Origin: Chryseobacterium gleum
Lineage (GTDB): Bacteria > Bacteroidota > Bacteroidia > Flavobacteriales > Weeksellaceae
NCBI RefSeq assembly: GCF_900636535.1
Contig: NZ_LR134289.1
Span: 2,170,001-2,234,000, forward strand
Length of the DNA stretch: 64,000 nt
Direction of reading: 5' to 3'
Shown: positions 27,904 to 37,060 of the stretch, one piece after another
Position numbering within the stretch: the first letter of the stretch is position 1
Layout: the number at the start of each line of letters is the position of its first letter
The notes under the pieces: generated by a model
The model's input: only the letters and a program-made list of their open reading frames with translations
The model's database searches: none
What the model was told of the DNA's origin: nothing
Made by a program: the position numbers and the translations under genes

Positions 27904-29691
27904 ATGAAAAAAATTATTTTATTTTCTTTATTTGCAGGACTTGCCCATGCACAGGCTCCTGCAGGTTACTACAATTCTGCCAACGGACTGAGTGGTGCAG
28001 CACTGAAAACTGAATTAAGCAACATTATCACTAACGGACATGTTGATAAAGGCTACAATGGGCTTTGGACAGGATATAAAACCACGGATATTGACAAGGA
28101 CTACGAAAATGACGGAACGATTCTGGATATTTACTCAGAAAGACCTTCAGGTGCTGACCCTTACAATTTTACTCCGGGATCTGATCAGTGTGGTACCTAT
28201 TCTACTGAAGGGAATTGCTATAACAGAGAGCACATTGTTCCTCAAAGTCTTTTCAACCAGGCTTCTCCAATGGTTGCCGATATTCACTTTATCAGGGCTA
28301 CAGACGGGAAAGTAAACGGAATGAGAAGTAATTATCCTTTCGGAAAGGTGGGAAGTGCTTCTTTTACTTCACAGAATGGTTCAAAACTTGGAACTTCTGC
28401 TTCTTCAGGATATTCGGGAACAGTATTTGAGCCAATTGATGAGTTTAAAGGAGATGTGGCCCGTATGATTTTCTATTTTGTAACCCGCTACCAAAGCAAG
28501 CTTTCTACTTTTTCGTCAGGAAATATGTTAGGAAGTTCTACTTTCCCGGGATTACAGACATGGGAGCTGAATGTTTTGCTTGCATGGCATAATCAGGATC
28601 CGGTTTCTCAGGCTGAAATTAAAAGAAATAATGCCTCTTATGCTTTTCAGGGAAACAGAAACCCGTTTATTGATAATCCGAATTATGTCAATCTTATCTG
28701 GGGTTCCCAGCAACCTTCCGGTGACACCCAAGCGCCTGCTACAGTAACAGGTGTAACTATTTCCGGAAAAACGTCTAGCAGTATTTCTCTGGCATGGAAC
28801 GCTTCTACCGATAATGTAGGAGTAACAGCTTATAATGTTTACATGAACGGAAGTCTGCAAACGACAACGAGTTCAACCTCAACAACCATTTCAGGGCTTA
28901 CTCCTTCTACAACTTACAGCTTTTATGTGGTTGCGAAGGATGCAGCAGGAAATTCATCATCAAACAGTTCTACAGTTTCCGGTACAACCAATGCAGGAAG
29001 CACTACACCAACCAGCTGTGCCAATGAAACTTTTGAAACGATTCCGGCAGCCAGCTCTACTTATGCTACCAGAACATGGAGCAATGGCGGTATCTCATGG
29101 ACTGCAACGGATTCAAGAACGGATCAGACTCTTAATAATAAAGCAATTACAGTAAGAAGCGGTTCTTTAACTTCCGGAAGTTCTGCTAATGGTATTGGTT
29201 CTTTAACAGTGACTACACAGCTTAAGTTTACCGGAACCAACGGTACTTTCGACGTAAAAGTAAACGGAACAACCGTGGGAACTATTCCTTACAGTACTTC
29301 TGCTGTCACTACTACCATCAGTAATATCAACATTTCCGGAAATGTCGTGGTAAGTCTTGTTAATAATTCAACAAGTAACAGAGTGGCTATTGATGACCTT
29401 TCATGGACATGCTATTCAGGATCCAGTGCAAGAATGGTTCAAAATACAGCTACAGAAACCACTTCCGACAGTTTTAAAATTTCTCCGAACCCGGTTACTA
29501 ATCAGGAGATTTTTGTAAAAGGAGATCTTCAGAAGGTAAAGAAAGCTGAAATTTATAATCTTCAGGGGAAAGTTCTTCAGACGATAGATCAGCCTTTCAG
29601 AAATGGAAATTCTATCAAAACGAGAAATCTTAGTCAGGGAATTTATATCTTAAAGCTTGATCAGGTGACGATGCAGTTTATAGTGAAATAG
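27904..29691 (+). CDS. Secreted endonuclease I with fibronectin III domain and type IX secretion signal
   Basis: A 595-residue exported nuclease. Start taken at the ATG at 27904, where the signal peptide begins (MKKIILFSLFAGLAHAQ); the frame extends upstream to 27871. Residues 20-265 are an endonuclease I (EndA/NucM) domain with the ββα-metal core: NREHIVPQSLF (His110) and DGKVNGMRSNYP (Asn138). Then an FN3 domain (about 280-370; TVTGVTISGKTSSSISLAWNAS), a Ser/Thr-rich linker and a beta-sandwich (about 385-510), and at the end a type A sorting domain (KISPNPVTNQEIFVKGD...GIYILKL). It probably degrades extracellular DNA/RNA. Single gene, terminated by the hairpin at 29714. Confidence 0.93.
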   Translation: MKKIILFSLFAGLAHAQAPAGYYNSANGLSGAALKTELSNIITNGHVDKGYNGLWTGYKTTDIDKDYENDGTILDIYSERPSGADPYNFTPGSDQCGTYSTEGNCYNREHIVPQSLFNQASPMVADIHFIRATDGKVNGMRSNYPFGKVGSASFTSQNGSKLGTSASSGYSGTVFEPIDEFKGDVARMIFYFVTRYQSKLSTFSSGNMLGSSTFPGLQTWELNVLLAWHNQDPVSQAEIKRNNASYAFQGNRNPFIDNPNYVNLIWGSQQPSGDTQAPATVTGVTISGKTSSSISLAWNASTDNVGVTAYNVYMNGSLQTTTSSTSTTISGLTPSTTYSFYVVAKDAAGNSSSNSSTVSGTTNAGSTTPTSCANETFETIPAASSTYATRTWSNGGISWTATDSRTDQTLNNKAITVRSGSLTSGSSANGIGSLTVTTQLKFTGTNGTFDVKVNGTTVGTIPYSTSAVTTTISNINISGNVVVSLVNNSTSNRVAIDDLSWTCYSGSSARMVQNTATETTSDSFKISPNPVTNQEIFVKGDLQKVKKAEIYNLQGKVLQTIDQPFRNGNSIKTRNLSQGIYILKLDQVTMQFIVK

Positions 29692-29711
29692 TTCAAATAG
29701 TAATTTGATAT

Positions 29712-29750
29712 AAAAAATGCCGGTCTTTTTAGACTGGCATTTTTGTTTTT
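29712..29750. terminator. Bidirectional terminator between convergent genes
   Basis: AAAAATGCCGGTC, 6-nt loop, GACTGGCATTTTT: flanked by A and T runs, it can end both the endonuclease gene (plus) and the VgrG operon (minus, stop at 29772). Confidence 0.88.
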
Positions 29751-29771
29751 AAATTCCTAATAAGGCGAATA

Positions 29772-30488
29772 TTATAAAGAAATTTTATCCAGATCGGGAT
29801 ATCCGGATCCTTTGAGAAGGTCTTTCCATTCTTTATTTTTGAATACAAACAGATTGCAGCGGTATTCGTCCGGTCTGTTATCTATTTTGGTTTCGCAGTA
29901 ATAGTAAAGCATATCTTTATCTTTCCAGATCGCTACTTCCTGTCTGAACTTATTATGAGTCTGAATGATCTCATTACCTTTTACTTCTGATTCAAAACCT
30001 TCGTGTATAGAATCGAAGCTCGGTTTATGTAATGTTTTATTTAGGTTTTCCAGAAGTGCTGTTCTTTCCTGTTCAGTATAGATATCGAGCTGATACATCC
30101 CTAATTCGTCTTCTTTTTCATTGGCAAGCGGGCCTATTTCATGGTCTACTTTTCCGAAATGTAAAATGACTTTATTTGTATTTTTATTGTTCCTGCCTTC
30201 CAGATCTATCCCATTGAAATGTAATAATTCTTTTGATGAAAAAGCCAGTTTTTCATTTCCGATAAGAGTAACTTCATTGGTGCGTACAGCTTCTTTTTCT
30301 GTTGCGCCGGCAGATTTTAAAATATCGTTGATATTTTGTCCTGCTTTCAGTTTGGCAAGATTGAATGGTTCAGTCTGGGTACTTCCCGCTGTTTCAACCA
30401 AAGACTCACTTTCTTTATTTTTCTGCCGGCCGCATGATGCAAGACTCAGGCAGATTACTGGTATTAATACATATTTCAGTTTTTTCAT
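29772..30488 (-). CDS. Hypothetical lipoprotein, last gene of the VgrG operon
   Basis: A 238-residue lipoprotein (LSLASC, Cys19) with a Ser/Thr/Glu-rich linker to about residue 40 and a mixed alpha/beta domain (NINDILKSAGATEKEA, LHFGKVDHEIGPL, a late DEYRCNLFVFKNKEWKDLL). No known family recognised. It is 90 nt behind the other lipoprotein, on the same strand and under the same operon. Periplasmic/outer-membrane lipoproteins at the end of effector operons are often immunity proteins, which I propose but cannot show. Confidence 0.65.
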   Translation of the reverse strand: MKKLKYVLIPVICLSLASCGRQKNKESESLVETAGSTQTEPFNLAKLKAGQNINDILKSAGATEKEAVRTNEVTLIGNEKLAFSSKELLHFNGIDLEGRNNKNTNKVILHFGKVDHEIGPLANEKEDELGMYQLDIYTEQERTALLENLNKTLHKPSFDSIHEGFESEVKGNEIIQTHNKFRQEVAIWKDKDMLYYYCETKIDNRPDEYRCNLFVFKNKEWKDLLKGSGYPDLDKISL

Positions 30489-30578
30489 AATGTTAGTGTT
30501 AGTGTCCGGTTATCAATAATAAACAGAAAAAACAGGATTCAAGTATCTGGAAACTGTTTTATATTCTTACTGACTGTT

Positions 30579-31229
30579 TTAATTCATATACTTATACCAT
30601 GGAGAAGTCGGAGGGGCAGGAAATTTTAATCCAAATACCGCATTATTACGATAGGCATCTTTCGTCACAGAAATGTATTTATTTCTTATTCTCCCATCAT
30701 CTTCAATAGAAATACTTAATATGGAATAATTTTTCCCGTCATCCCAGAAGAAAGAAGTAGGATATGTAAAGGAATTTTTCTCATTTTGATTCCATGACAC
30801 TTTTTCTGGAGAAAGTTTTTTAAGCTTTTCAAAAATAGGTTTTACCAGCTTAGCATCTACAGTTGCTTTATCTGTAATAGAAGCAGTAGGATTTCCATTC
30901 TTTTTTACTATTTTTTCTACAAATTCCAAAGAATATTTTTCGGCAGCATTGGTGTCCAGAGCACCTACTTTTCCTTTGTATACGGTAATTCTTGTACCCA
31001 TTGTATTATCTAATGGAATATTTTCATAAGACAGTCCTTTATTTTCATCAGCATAATATTGAATGATGTCTGGCTTAGCTGCATCTTTCAGAAACAGATT
31101 TTTGTTTTCAAAATCATACTTCTTTGCATCATCACCTAATGAAACCGTTGACAAATCAAATGATTTATTTCCACAACAGATATTGATCAATACTACAAAG
31201 ATCAATATCAGAACTCTTACTTTTTTCAT
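30579..31229 (-). CDS. Hypothetical lipoprotein in the VgrG operon
   Basis: A 216-residue lipoprotein (INICC, Cys19/20). The mature part starts SFDLSTVSLGDDAKKYDF and is a soluble alpha/beta domain with no recognised family; it ends in a Pro/aromatic tail (PPTSPWYKYMN). The general outline (signal, short LGDDAKK-type turn, strand-rich core) resembles the next gene 29772-30488, but I see no convincing sequence match. It lies 54 nt after the DUF3592-like gene. Candidate immunity or envelope accessory protein. Confidence 0.62.
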   Translation of the reverse strand: MKKVRVLILIFVVLINICCGNKSFDLSTVSLGDDAKKYDFENKNLFLKDAAKPDIIQYYADENKGLSYENIPLDNTMGTRITVYKGKVGALDTNAAEKYSLEFVEKIVKKNGNPTASITDKATVDAKLVKPIFEKLKKLSPEKVSWNQNEKNSFTYPTSFFWDDGKNYSILSISIEDDGRIRNKYISVTKDAYRNNAVFGLKFPAPPTSPWYKYMN

Positions 31230-31283
31230 ATTATTTTATATTTTGATGATTACTATAATCCGTTTAACTATACTTCTGTTTCT

Positions 31284-31937
31284 TTATGATTTCAAATATA
31301 TGAATACTATACAGGAAATATTAATGAAAATAAGCAATAATGCAATCCTGAAGGACAAGGTCATTCTTTTTTTCATGGAATATGATGTGGTGTATGTAGA
31401 AATTAATGACGCGAAAAATGCTGCAAATCCTGTAAAAATACATCCTGCAGCAAACATTACCCAATCCAGCTGAAGTGTGTTTGTACTATCTTTCCCTACT
31501 TTATCTGTTATCTTTAATTTCTGTCCCATAGCGGGTGGGTGATCAGTTGTAATATCCAGTGTTTTTATTACTTTTTTTCCATTTGCATCAGTATATTCTA
31601 CTTTCGGAAAGAAAATCACTTTGTCTCTATAGGTGGAAGTTGAAAAGTTCTTAAACTTTGTAATTTCTTTTTTATACCCCACAACAGTTGCTACATATTG
31701 CGGCTCATCAAATGTTCTGTAAGCCTTTTCCCAAAAAAAAGTAAATGAAAGTACAAATGCCATTGCATTGACAGAAATCATAATGACTGAAATGATAAAA
31801 ATAAGGAAGACTTTCTCCAGAAGGCCTCCTTTTTTTCCTAGCTGCTGTCGGTTGGCTGCAAACTTCGTGAAAACTTGATATCCTTTATAGAGTGAAAATA
31901 TGACAAGAACTGCTGTAAAATATCCTAAAAAAGTCAT
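31284..31937 (-). CDS. DUF3592-like membrane protein in the VgrG operon
   Basis: A 217-residue membrane protein. ATG at 31937 is used (TTG at 31943 would add two residues). Two membrane helices near 4-19 and 40-65, a soluble beta domain at about 75-145 (VATVVGYKKE..., VEYTDANGKKVIKTL), then helices near 150-180 and 190-215. A central domain of this kind framed by helices is typical of DUF3592 proteins. It starts 9 nt after the 31947-32762 gene. Membrane proteins in spike operons can protect against pore-forming or lipid-attacking effectors; this is inference. Confidence 0.65.
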   Translation of the reverse strand: MTFLGYFTAVLVIFSLYKGYQVFTKFAANRQQLGKKGGLLEKVFLIFIISVIMISVNAMAFVLSFTFFWEKAYRTFDEPQYVATVVGYKKEITKFKNFSTSTYRDKVIFFPKVEYTDANGKKVIKTLDITTDHPPAMGQKLKITDKVGKDSTNTLQLDWVMFAAGCIFTGFAAFFASLISTYTTSYSMKKRMTLSFRIALLLIFINISCIVFIYLKS

Positions 31938-31946
31938 TTTCAATGA

Positions 31947-32762
31947 TTAAATAATACTGAAACCTTTTTCTTTTGTTCTCATATGAAGTTTCACCTCCAT
32001 TTCTATATTGCTTTGTTTTTCAATATCCGGACTTTTAAACTGTAATGGTTGTGAGCCATCTTTTTTCATCAACCTTACTAATTTTCCATGTCCCATGATC
32101 TCGAGCTGCAGATCTCCTTCATGAAGTTCTTCCACCTCTAAATTCTGGGCAAATAATTGGCCTGCACTTTCCAAAAAACTTTTTTTCCGTTCTTCTGTAT
32201 AGTATAAAGCCTGTTCCTGCAGCTTCATTTTATCCTGTGACATTTCCAGATACCTTCCGGCACTGTGGCTTTGCAATGCTGTTCTAATCTGTTGATAATA
32301 TTTGAAAACATCGCTGAAAAGATCTTCTTTTTTGATGTCTTTCAGATCTACCGAGTTCTGCCATCCATCAAGTACAAAAGGGAGCTCAACTTCTATTTCA
32401 CCTTTGATTTCAAAATGAGGATATTTAATATTGTCACTCAAACCATCCCAGGGAGATTCTATTTTAGGATGAAACGCAAATCGTGAAGCCTTCCAGTTAT
32501 CAAGCTCTGCACAGAAGAAATCGATGGACATCATATCATCTTCATCCAAAATATTTTTTCCTAAACGAGGATACATTTTCCCGGTTACTTTATATTTTCC
32601 GCTCTGAAGCAAGGCCTGATTGATTATTGTATCTCCTCCGAATCCTCCTTCTTTTGTTTCATCTCCGTACCAGTCTATCACAGGAACATCATTTACGTAG
32701 ATGGTTCCCGAGCAGTACATTCTCGGATATACAGAATATAATGGTTTTTTAAAATTATGCAT
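31947..32762 (-). CDS. Hypothetical soluble protein (271 aa) in the VgrG operon
   Basis: A 271-residue protein without signal peptide or membrane segment. The first ~150 residues are strand-rich (YPRMYCSGTIYVNDVPVIDWYGDE, GKYKVTGKMYPRLG); 150-215 is helical, with a charged coiled-coil-like stretch (MSQDKMKLQEQALYYTEERKKS); the end returns to strands (EVKLHMRTKEKGF). Starts 8 nt after the OmpA-core gene stop, so probably translationally coupled to it. I recognise no family. It may be an adaptor/chaperone for the OmpA-core protein or a further cargo. Confidence 0.62.
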   Translation of the reverse strand: MHNFKKPLYSVYPRMYCSGTIYVNDVPVIDWYGDETKEGGFGGDTIINQALLQSGKYKVTGKMYPRLGKNILDEDDMMSIDFFCAELDNWKASRFAFHPKIESPWDGLSDNIKYPHFEIKGEIEVELPFVLDGWQNSVDLKDIKKEDLFSDVFKYYQQIRTALQSHSAGRYLEMSQDKMKLQEQALYYTEERKKSFLESAGQLFAQNLEVEELHEGDLQLEIMGHGKLVRLMKKDGSQPLQFKSPDIEKQSNIEMEVKLHMRTKEKGFSII

Positions 32763-32770
32763 AAGTCAAT

Positions 32771-35431
32771 TTAAGTTAGATATTTTTTTTCCAAATAATG
32801 AGTTTCTTCTTTTATAACTTTTTCTTCTACTTTAAAATTGCTTTTCCACCAGCCTACTTCTCCTTCTATTTCTACTGAAAGTACTACTCCTGAAAATTTC
32901 AGGATCGGCTGGATGAATAATCCCTTAGAATCAGAATCCAGTACAATATCTCCACCAAAGTAAGAATCTGCTTTTGCAGCGGCTTTAAATGTCATAATAG
33001 GCTTCGATTTTGTCCCTTTTACTCTTCCTACCTCAACGCTTACACTGAGTTCAATAGTGGCTCCCATTTTTCCTCCAATGGTAGTTTTTCCCTGCATATT
33101 GATCCCGTTGATACTGTCAATCTTCAGGGCATCTACCATTATTTCCAGCTCCCCATAAAATGTTGCTGTAAAGGTTACTGAAGCACCTAATTTTTCTAAT
33201 CCTCCACGAAACTTATTAATAATTCTTGCCGCTGCCGGGTTTCCGGTTGCTCCATACGAAGCCGCCGCAATGGCTGCTCCCAATATATCAATAACAACTT
33301 CGGCTCCAATTAAAGGTTTAAATCCAAAGCCTACTTCACCAATAACGCTAAGTGTATTTCTTTCGTTTACTCTTTCCAGATACCATTTTCCGACAACCGT
33401 AAATTTCGGATATCTGATATTGAAACCAACCGGTATTGCTGTTTCTTTTGCCGCACTTTGCGCATAGTTGATTGCATTTTGTAAAATATTGACTGCAGTG
33501 GCAATCATTCTGGCTACCAGTTTGATTCTATCTGCAAATTCATTGGTAAAACTTCTCTTTTCTCTCCCCGCATCCCATTCGGCAGATATGCCCAGCCCTA
33601 TTGAAATCGGAACTTTTCCGGTTTCATTCATCCTCATTCTGTTGTATCCTGCCTGTCTGGATTTTTCCTGGTGTTTTGCATAAACAGATCCAGGCGGCAT
33701 ATTGGCTGCTTTATAATTGGATACATTCACCAAAAACTCAAGAGCAAGTTCCCATTTAATATCCGGATAAGCCTTGATCAGTACTGTAGTTCTTTTTTCA
33801 TTGCTGAAATACCGGCAGCTATGCACATGCAAATGAAACTGATTCGGATTGGATGCTGAAGGCCAGATATATTCCACTGGAAAAGCGTTAACTCTGGAAA
33901 GGTTGGAATATACACCATATGTAAATGTAGGTGTATTAAATGTTTTCACAGTGTCTCCCTTATCTATTGCCTGTCCTACGTCTACCATCAAGGTCTGTTT
34001 TTTATGTTTTCCTTTACTGTCCCTGAAGCATTCATTGGTTTGAAAACCTGTAATATCAATGACGAGATTTTTCTTTGTAGAAACACTTGGTGCGGTTACT
34101 TCATAACTGATAGTCTGTGCATCATGGGCATTGAATATAAATGAAATATCTACTCTACGGTTATTTTCGTAATCTTTCTCGTTCTTGTATTTGATATTAT
34201 CTCTTCCCATTTTATCATCGGTAGGATCTACTTCCCCTTTTCCTACTGAGATAATTCTTCTTGGATCTAACCCTCCGTCTGCAAAGAATTTTTTGACAAC
34301 ATCAGCTCTTTTTTGCGAAAGCCCTTTGTTATAATTTTCTTTTCCTATAACGCAGGCATAGCCACTGAGATTCATTGTGGAATCTTTGTGTTCAAGAAGA
34401 AATTTGAGCACATTATTCAGGACGGCTTCCCCATCTTTATCAATAACTGTAGAGTCAAACTTATAGTAGATGGTTCTCTGAATATGCTCCTGTAAAGCGG
34501 CAGATTTTATCAGTTTGACACCATTCCCGTTATCAAAGACTTTAACGGTTGTGTTGCTGGCTTTGCCGTCCTTTGTTTCATTTTCAGTAATCTTGATGAC
34601 TTCAAATTTACAGGGTTCGAGTCTAACGGAATTGACATCCGGCTTATACACTTTAGTCGGTGTCTGGTTCTGGGCTCCGTTGGTGTTGGTAGTGGCGACT
34701 TTATTTTTTACATTCAGATAGATGGCATGAAGATCATCCCCCAGATTATCTTTAATGTATTTTTTGGAGGCAACATCTTTTACTTTAATATAAAATTCCT
34801 CTACATTCTGAATATTGTCCACATAGGCCATCCAGGCAAAGGTATTTTCTATTTTCAGATTGACCTCACCATCTATTACCTGTACATTGTTGTAGGTGTG
34901 TACCAGCTTATCTGCTTTTGCTGTCTGCTGATTCCAAAGTTCGATACTGACTGTATTTCCATTGAGACCTTCCGTCACGAGGTTAAGATGAACGATATGT
35001 CCATAGGAAATGTATTCGTTTTTTTTATTGTTTTTGATGCTTTTGCTGTTTTTTTGTGTAGACCATTTGCTGCTTACAATTTTGGGTTCACACCAGCCTT
35101 TTACAAATATTCCTGTATCACTTTTAGTATCTCTTACTCCGGAGAGACTGGCTTCAATATAAAACTGATAGCTTCCGCAGTACTGCTTGCTAATTAAAAA
35201 TTTATATCCTGTAGCAGAGGTGATCTGATTGATAATAATTTTTCTGCTGCTGTTCTGCCTCATCCAGGTAAGAGGTTTCTTTTTGTCTGCATCTGTAGTT
35301 CCCGGCAGCCATTCCCCTACCCCAAACTGTACCCACTGGTCTGGCTTTATGGTAATCCTTTGCCCTAATACAGACATTTTAGGGTAATACAATCCGCTTA
35401 CAACTTTTATTTTTTTTACGCCTTTTGCCAT
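32771..35431 (-). CDS. Large OmpA-core protein without signal peptide, candidate T6SS cargo
   Basis: An 886-residue protein, no signal peptide. Residues 1-120 and 121-240 look like beta-sandwich domains; 318-434 are a clear OmpA/MotB-type peptidoglycan-binding domain (TIYYKFDSTVIDKDGEAVLN, LSGYACVIGKENYNKGLSQKRADVVKKFF, ending NNRRVDISF); 440-620 is another strand-rich domain; 620-886 holds a helix-rich stretch then a beta-rich C-terminus. It sits between DUF4280 (11 nt upstream) and the 271-residue protein (8 nt downstream). A peptidoglycan-binding domain in a protein without its own export signal fits delivery through the T6SS into the target's periplasm. I see no enzyme motif in the C-terminal part, so its toxic activity, if any, is unknown. 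Confidence 0.8.
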   Translation of the reverse strand: MAKGVKKIKVVSGLYYPKMSVLGQRITIKPDQWVQFGVGEWLPGTTDADKKKPLTWMRQNSSRKIIINQITSATGYKFLISKQYCGSYQFYIEASLSGVRDTKSDTGIFVKGWCEPKIVSSKWSTQKNSKSIKNNKKNEYISYGHIVHLNLVTEGLNGNTVSIELWNQQTAKADKLVHTYNNVQVIDGEVNLKIENTFAWMAYVDNIQNVEEFYIKVKDVASKKYIKDNLGDDLHAIYLNVKNKVATTNTNGAQNQTPTKVYKPDVNSVRLEPCKFEVIKITENETKDGKASNTTVKVFDNGNGVKLIKSAALQEHIQRTIYYKFDSTVIDKDGEAVLNNVLKFLLEHKDSTMNLSGYACVIGKENYNKGLSQKRADVVKKFFADGGLDPRRIISVGKGEVDPTDDKMGRDNIKYKNEKDYENNRRVDISFIFNAHDAQTISYEVTAPSVSTKKNLVIDITGFQTNECFRDSKGKHKKQTLMVDVGQAIDKGDTVKTFNTPTFTYGVYSNLSRVNAFPVEYIWPSASNPNQFHLHVHSCRYFSNEKRTTVLIKAYPDIKWELALEFLVNVSNYKAANMPPGSVYAKHQEKSRQAGYNRMRMNETGKVPISIGLGISAEWDAGREKRSFTNEFADRIKLVARMIATAVNILQNAINYAQSAAKETAIPVGFNIRYPKFTVVGKWYLERVNERNTLSVIGEVGFGFKPLIGAEVVIDILGAAIAAASYGATGNPAAARIINKFRGGLEKLGASVTFTATFYGELEIMVDALKIDSINGINMQGKTTIGGKMGATIELSVSVEVGRVKGTKSKPIMTFKAAAKADSYFGGDIVLDSDSKGLFIQPILKFSGVVLSVEIEGEVGWWKSNFKVEEKVIKEETHYLEKKYLT

Positions 35432-35442
35432 TTTCTTATCAT

Positions 35443-35931
35443 TTAGATTGCACCATCCTGCCCTCCTCCTGAAGGCTGTTCGTTATACATTTCTTCGGAA
35501 TCCACCAGCGGATTAATCTGCTGCTGAACATCTTGGTCGGCATTTTTAAAGTTCTGCTGGCTGGCTTCTGCCCGCTGCCCGTGGTCTATAATCTCAATGC
35601 ATGGAGTACCGGCAACGGCACATACTGCCTTGCTGTCTTCCACAATGATATATCCGCCATTGCTGAGCTGTACTTTATCATAAAACTTCTGCCATTCTGT
35701 AACCATAATCTTGCATGGCGGCGGCGGTCCTCCCATTTTGGTACAGTTTCCGAATGTATTTTTTTCAAATGTGGCTGCTCCAATTTCTTTCGTGGTAACG
35801 ATCAGTTTTTTGGAAGCGCTTTTATCATTGGCATATTCTTTTTGGTGTGTAAGTACTTTCAGCTTGTCCGGAACCTGTCCGAACTGGCATTTGCATAGGG
35901 CGCCCTGTACTACAATATGTTTTTCTGCCAT
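35443..35931 (-). CDS. DUF4280 (PAAR-like) spike tip protein
   Basis: A 162-residue protein. Its first ~120 residues fit DUF4280: MAEKHIVVQGALCKCQFG, a central NTFGNCTKMGGPPPPCK and a late CAVAGTPCIEI, with conserved Cys residues that in PAAR-type tips bind metal and hold a sharp beta-prism. A hydrophilic Gln/Glu/Gly-rich C-terminal tail follows. In Bacteroidota T6SS subtype iii, DUF4280 proteins take the place of PAAR on the VgrG spike and carry effectors. Between the LysM gene (29 nt) and the OmpA-core gene (11 nt), as expected for a cargo adaptor. Confidence 0.85.
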   Translation of the reverse strand: MAEKHIVVQGALCKCQFGQVPDKLKVLTHQKEYANDKSASKKLIVTTKEIGAATFEKNTFGNCTKMGGPPPPCKIMVTEWQKFYDKVQLSNGGYIIVEDSKAVCAVAGTPCIEIIDHGQRAEASQQNFKNADQDVQQQINPLVDSEEMYNEQPSGGGQDGAI

Positions 35932-35960
35932 ATTAATTTTATCTTTAGTGAAATGGTAAT

Positions 35961-37004
35961 TTAGTTTTCATCAATTCCTGAAACTGATACTGAAATCTTT
36001 TTTTCTTCCTGCAACATAATGCTGCATTCCAGATAAAGAGATTTCGGAAGTGAAGTTTCTTCTTTCATATAGTTTATAAGTCTGAAAGTTCCTTCTTCAT
36101 TCATTACAGGTGCATCATTTATAATCAATGAAAAGGGTGATCTTCTTATAAAGTCATCAATGTCTCTTTCTTCATATAACTTTCCTGATCCTTCTACCGT
36201 AACCAGGCCGGTTTCTCCTTTCAGCGGATCTGTTTCCAGTGTGATTTTATATCCGGGTTCAATAGCATTATCTACTACAGGAAAGGTTGTTATCATCTCA
36301 GTTCTATATTCCGGACCATAGCTTTGGTATATTCCAAAAAACAAAGTACGGATGAAATAATCATTTTTCAGGTAAAGATCTATGGCTTCAGGCCGGCTGA
36401 TTACTTTTTCAATCTTTCCGCAGTATTCGTCTACGGTTTCGCCATCAAATTCTTTATACAGTTCTTCTTTTACAGTGGGCCATCTTTTTAAAAACGCCTC
36501 AGCATTTTCTACGGCTTCAAATTTCCCATATTCATTGGTACTGATCTGTAACGGGTATAAAACCTTAGATGTTCTGTAAGCCAGCAGATCGGCAATTTCA
36601 TTCACCTCTTCTTCATTGAGATAAAGGTTTGATGTTCTGTCTATCTCAAAAAAATGATTTCCTTTTTCTGTTTTCAGCCAGCGAACGGATGTTTCATATT
36701 TTAATTCGCTTTTATCTTCTCCTTTTTCAATGGTAATGACCACACTGTATCTTCGCACTGAAGCTTCCGGCCGAAGGATAAGGCTGTTTCCTTTTCCGAA
36801 TTTTACCAAAAGGTTTTTATCTGCAACCGCAGTTCTCGGAATAAAAAGTTCTTTCTGTCCGTTAAGGTTGATCAGGATCATGTCCTTAACAGCGCAATGG
36901 TTGTTGTGGAAGAGTTTTAATGCGTCTTTATCCAATCCGTACAGCGAGGCTATACTTTTTAAAGTTTCATCTTTCTGAACGGTATGTATGTTATATTTCT
37001 GCAT
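35961..37004 (-). CDS. LysM-domain protein of the T6SS spike operon
   Basis: A 347-residue cytoplasmic-type protein. Residues 3-55 form a LysM motif (HTVQKDETLKSIASLYGL...NLNGQKELFIP). The remaining ~290 residues are alpha/beta with no recognised family (contains RSPFSLIINDAPVMNEEG near the C-terminus). No signal peptide. It lies between the DUF2235 hydrolase (56 nt upstream) and DUF4280 (29 nt downstream). A LysM protein beside VgrG and a PAAR-like tip may help assemble the spike or act as adaptor loading an effector; the actual role is unknown. Confidence 0.72.
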   Translation of the reverse strand: MQKYNIHTVQKDETLKSIASLYGLDKDALKLFHNNHCAVKDMILINLNGQKELFIPRTAVADKNLLVKFGKGNSLILRPEASVRRYSVVITIEKGEDKSELKYETSVRWLKTEKGNHFFEIDRTSNLYLNEEEVNEIADLLAYRTSKVLYPLQISTNEYGKFEAVENAEAFLKRWPTVKEELYKEFDGETVDEYCGKIEKVISRPEAIDLYLKNDYFIRTLFFGIYQSYGPEYRTEMITTFPVVDNAIEPGYKITLETDPLKGETGLVTVEGSGKLYEERDIDDFIRRSPFSLIINDAPVMNEEGTFRLINYMKEETSLPKSLYLECSIMLQEEKKISVSVSGIDEN

Positions 37005-37060
37005 AAAAATGTTCCTGCTTCAATTTCTTTCTTTGTACGGTATCTTTTTAAAATTTAATT

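Noticed and set aside
27904..29691. Nuclease effector of the neighbouring T6SS operon
   Set aside because: It has its own signal peptide and a type IX sorting domain, is on the opposite strand, and is separated by a bidirectional terminator.
34727..35197. 156-codon plus-strand frame opposite the OmpA-core gene
   Set aside because: Antisense shadow; hydrophobic composition arises from reverse complement of polar codons.
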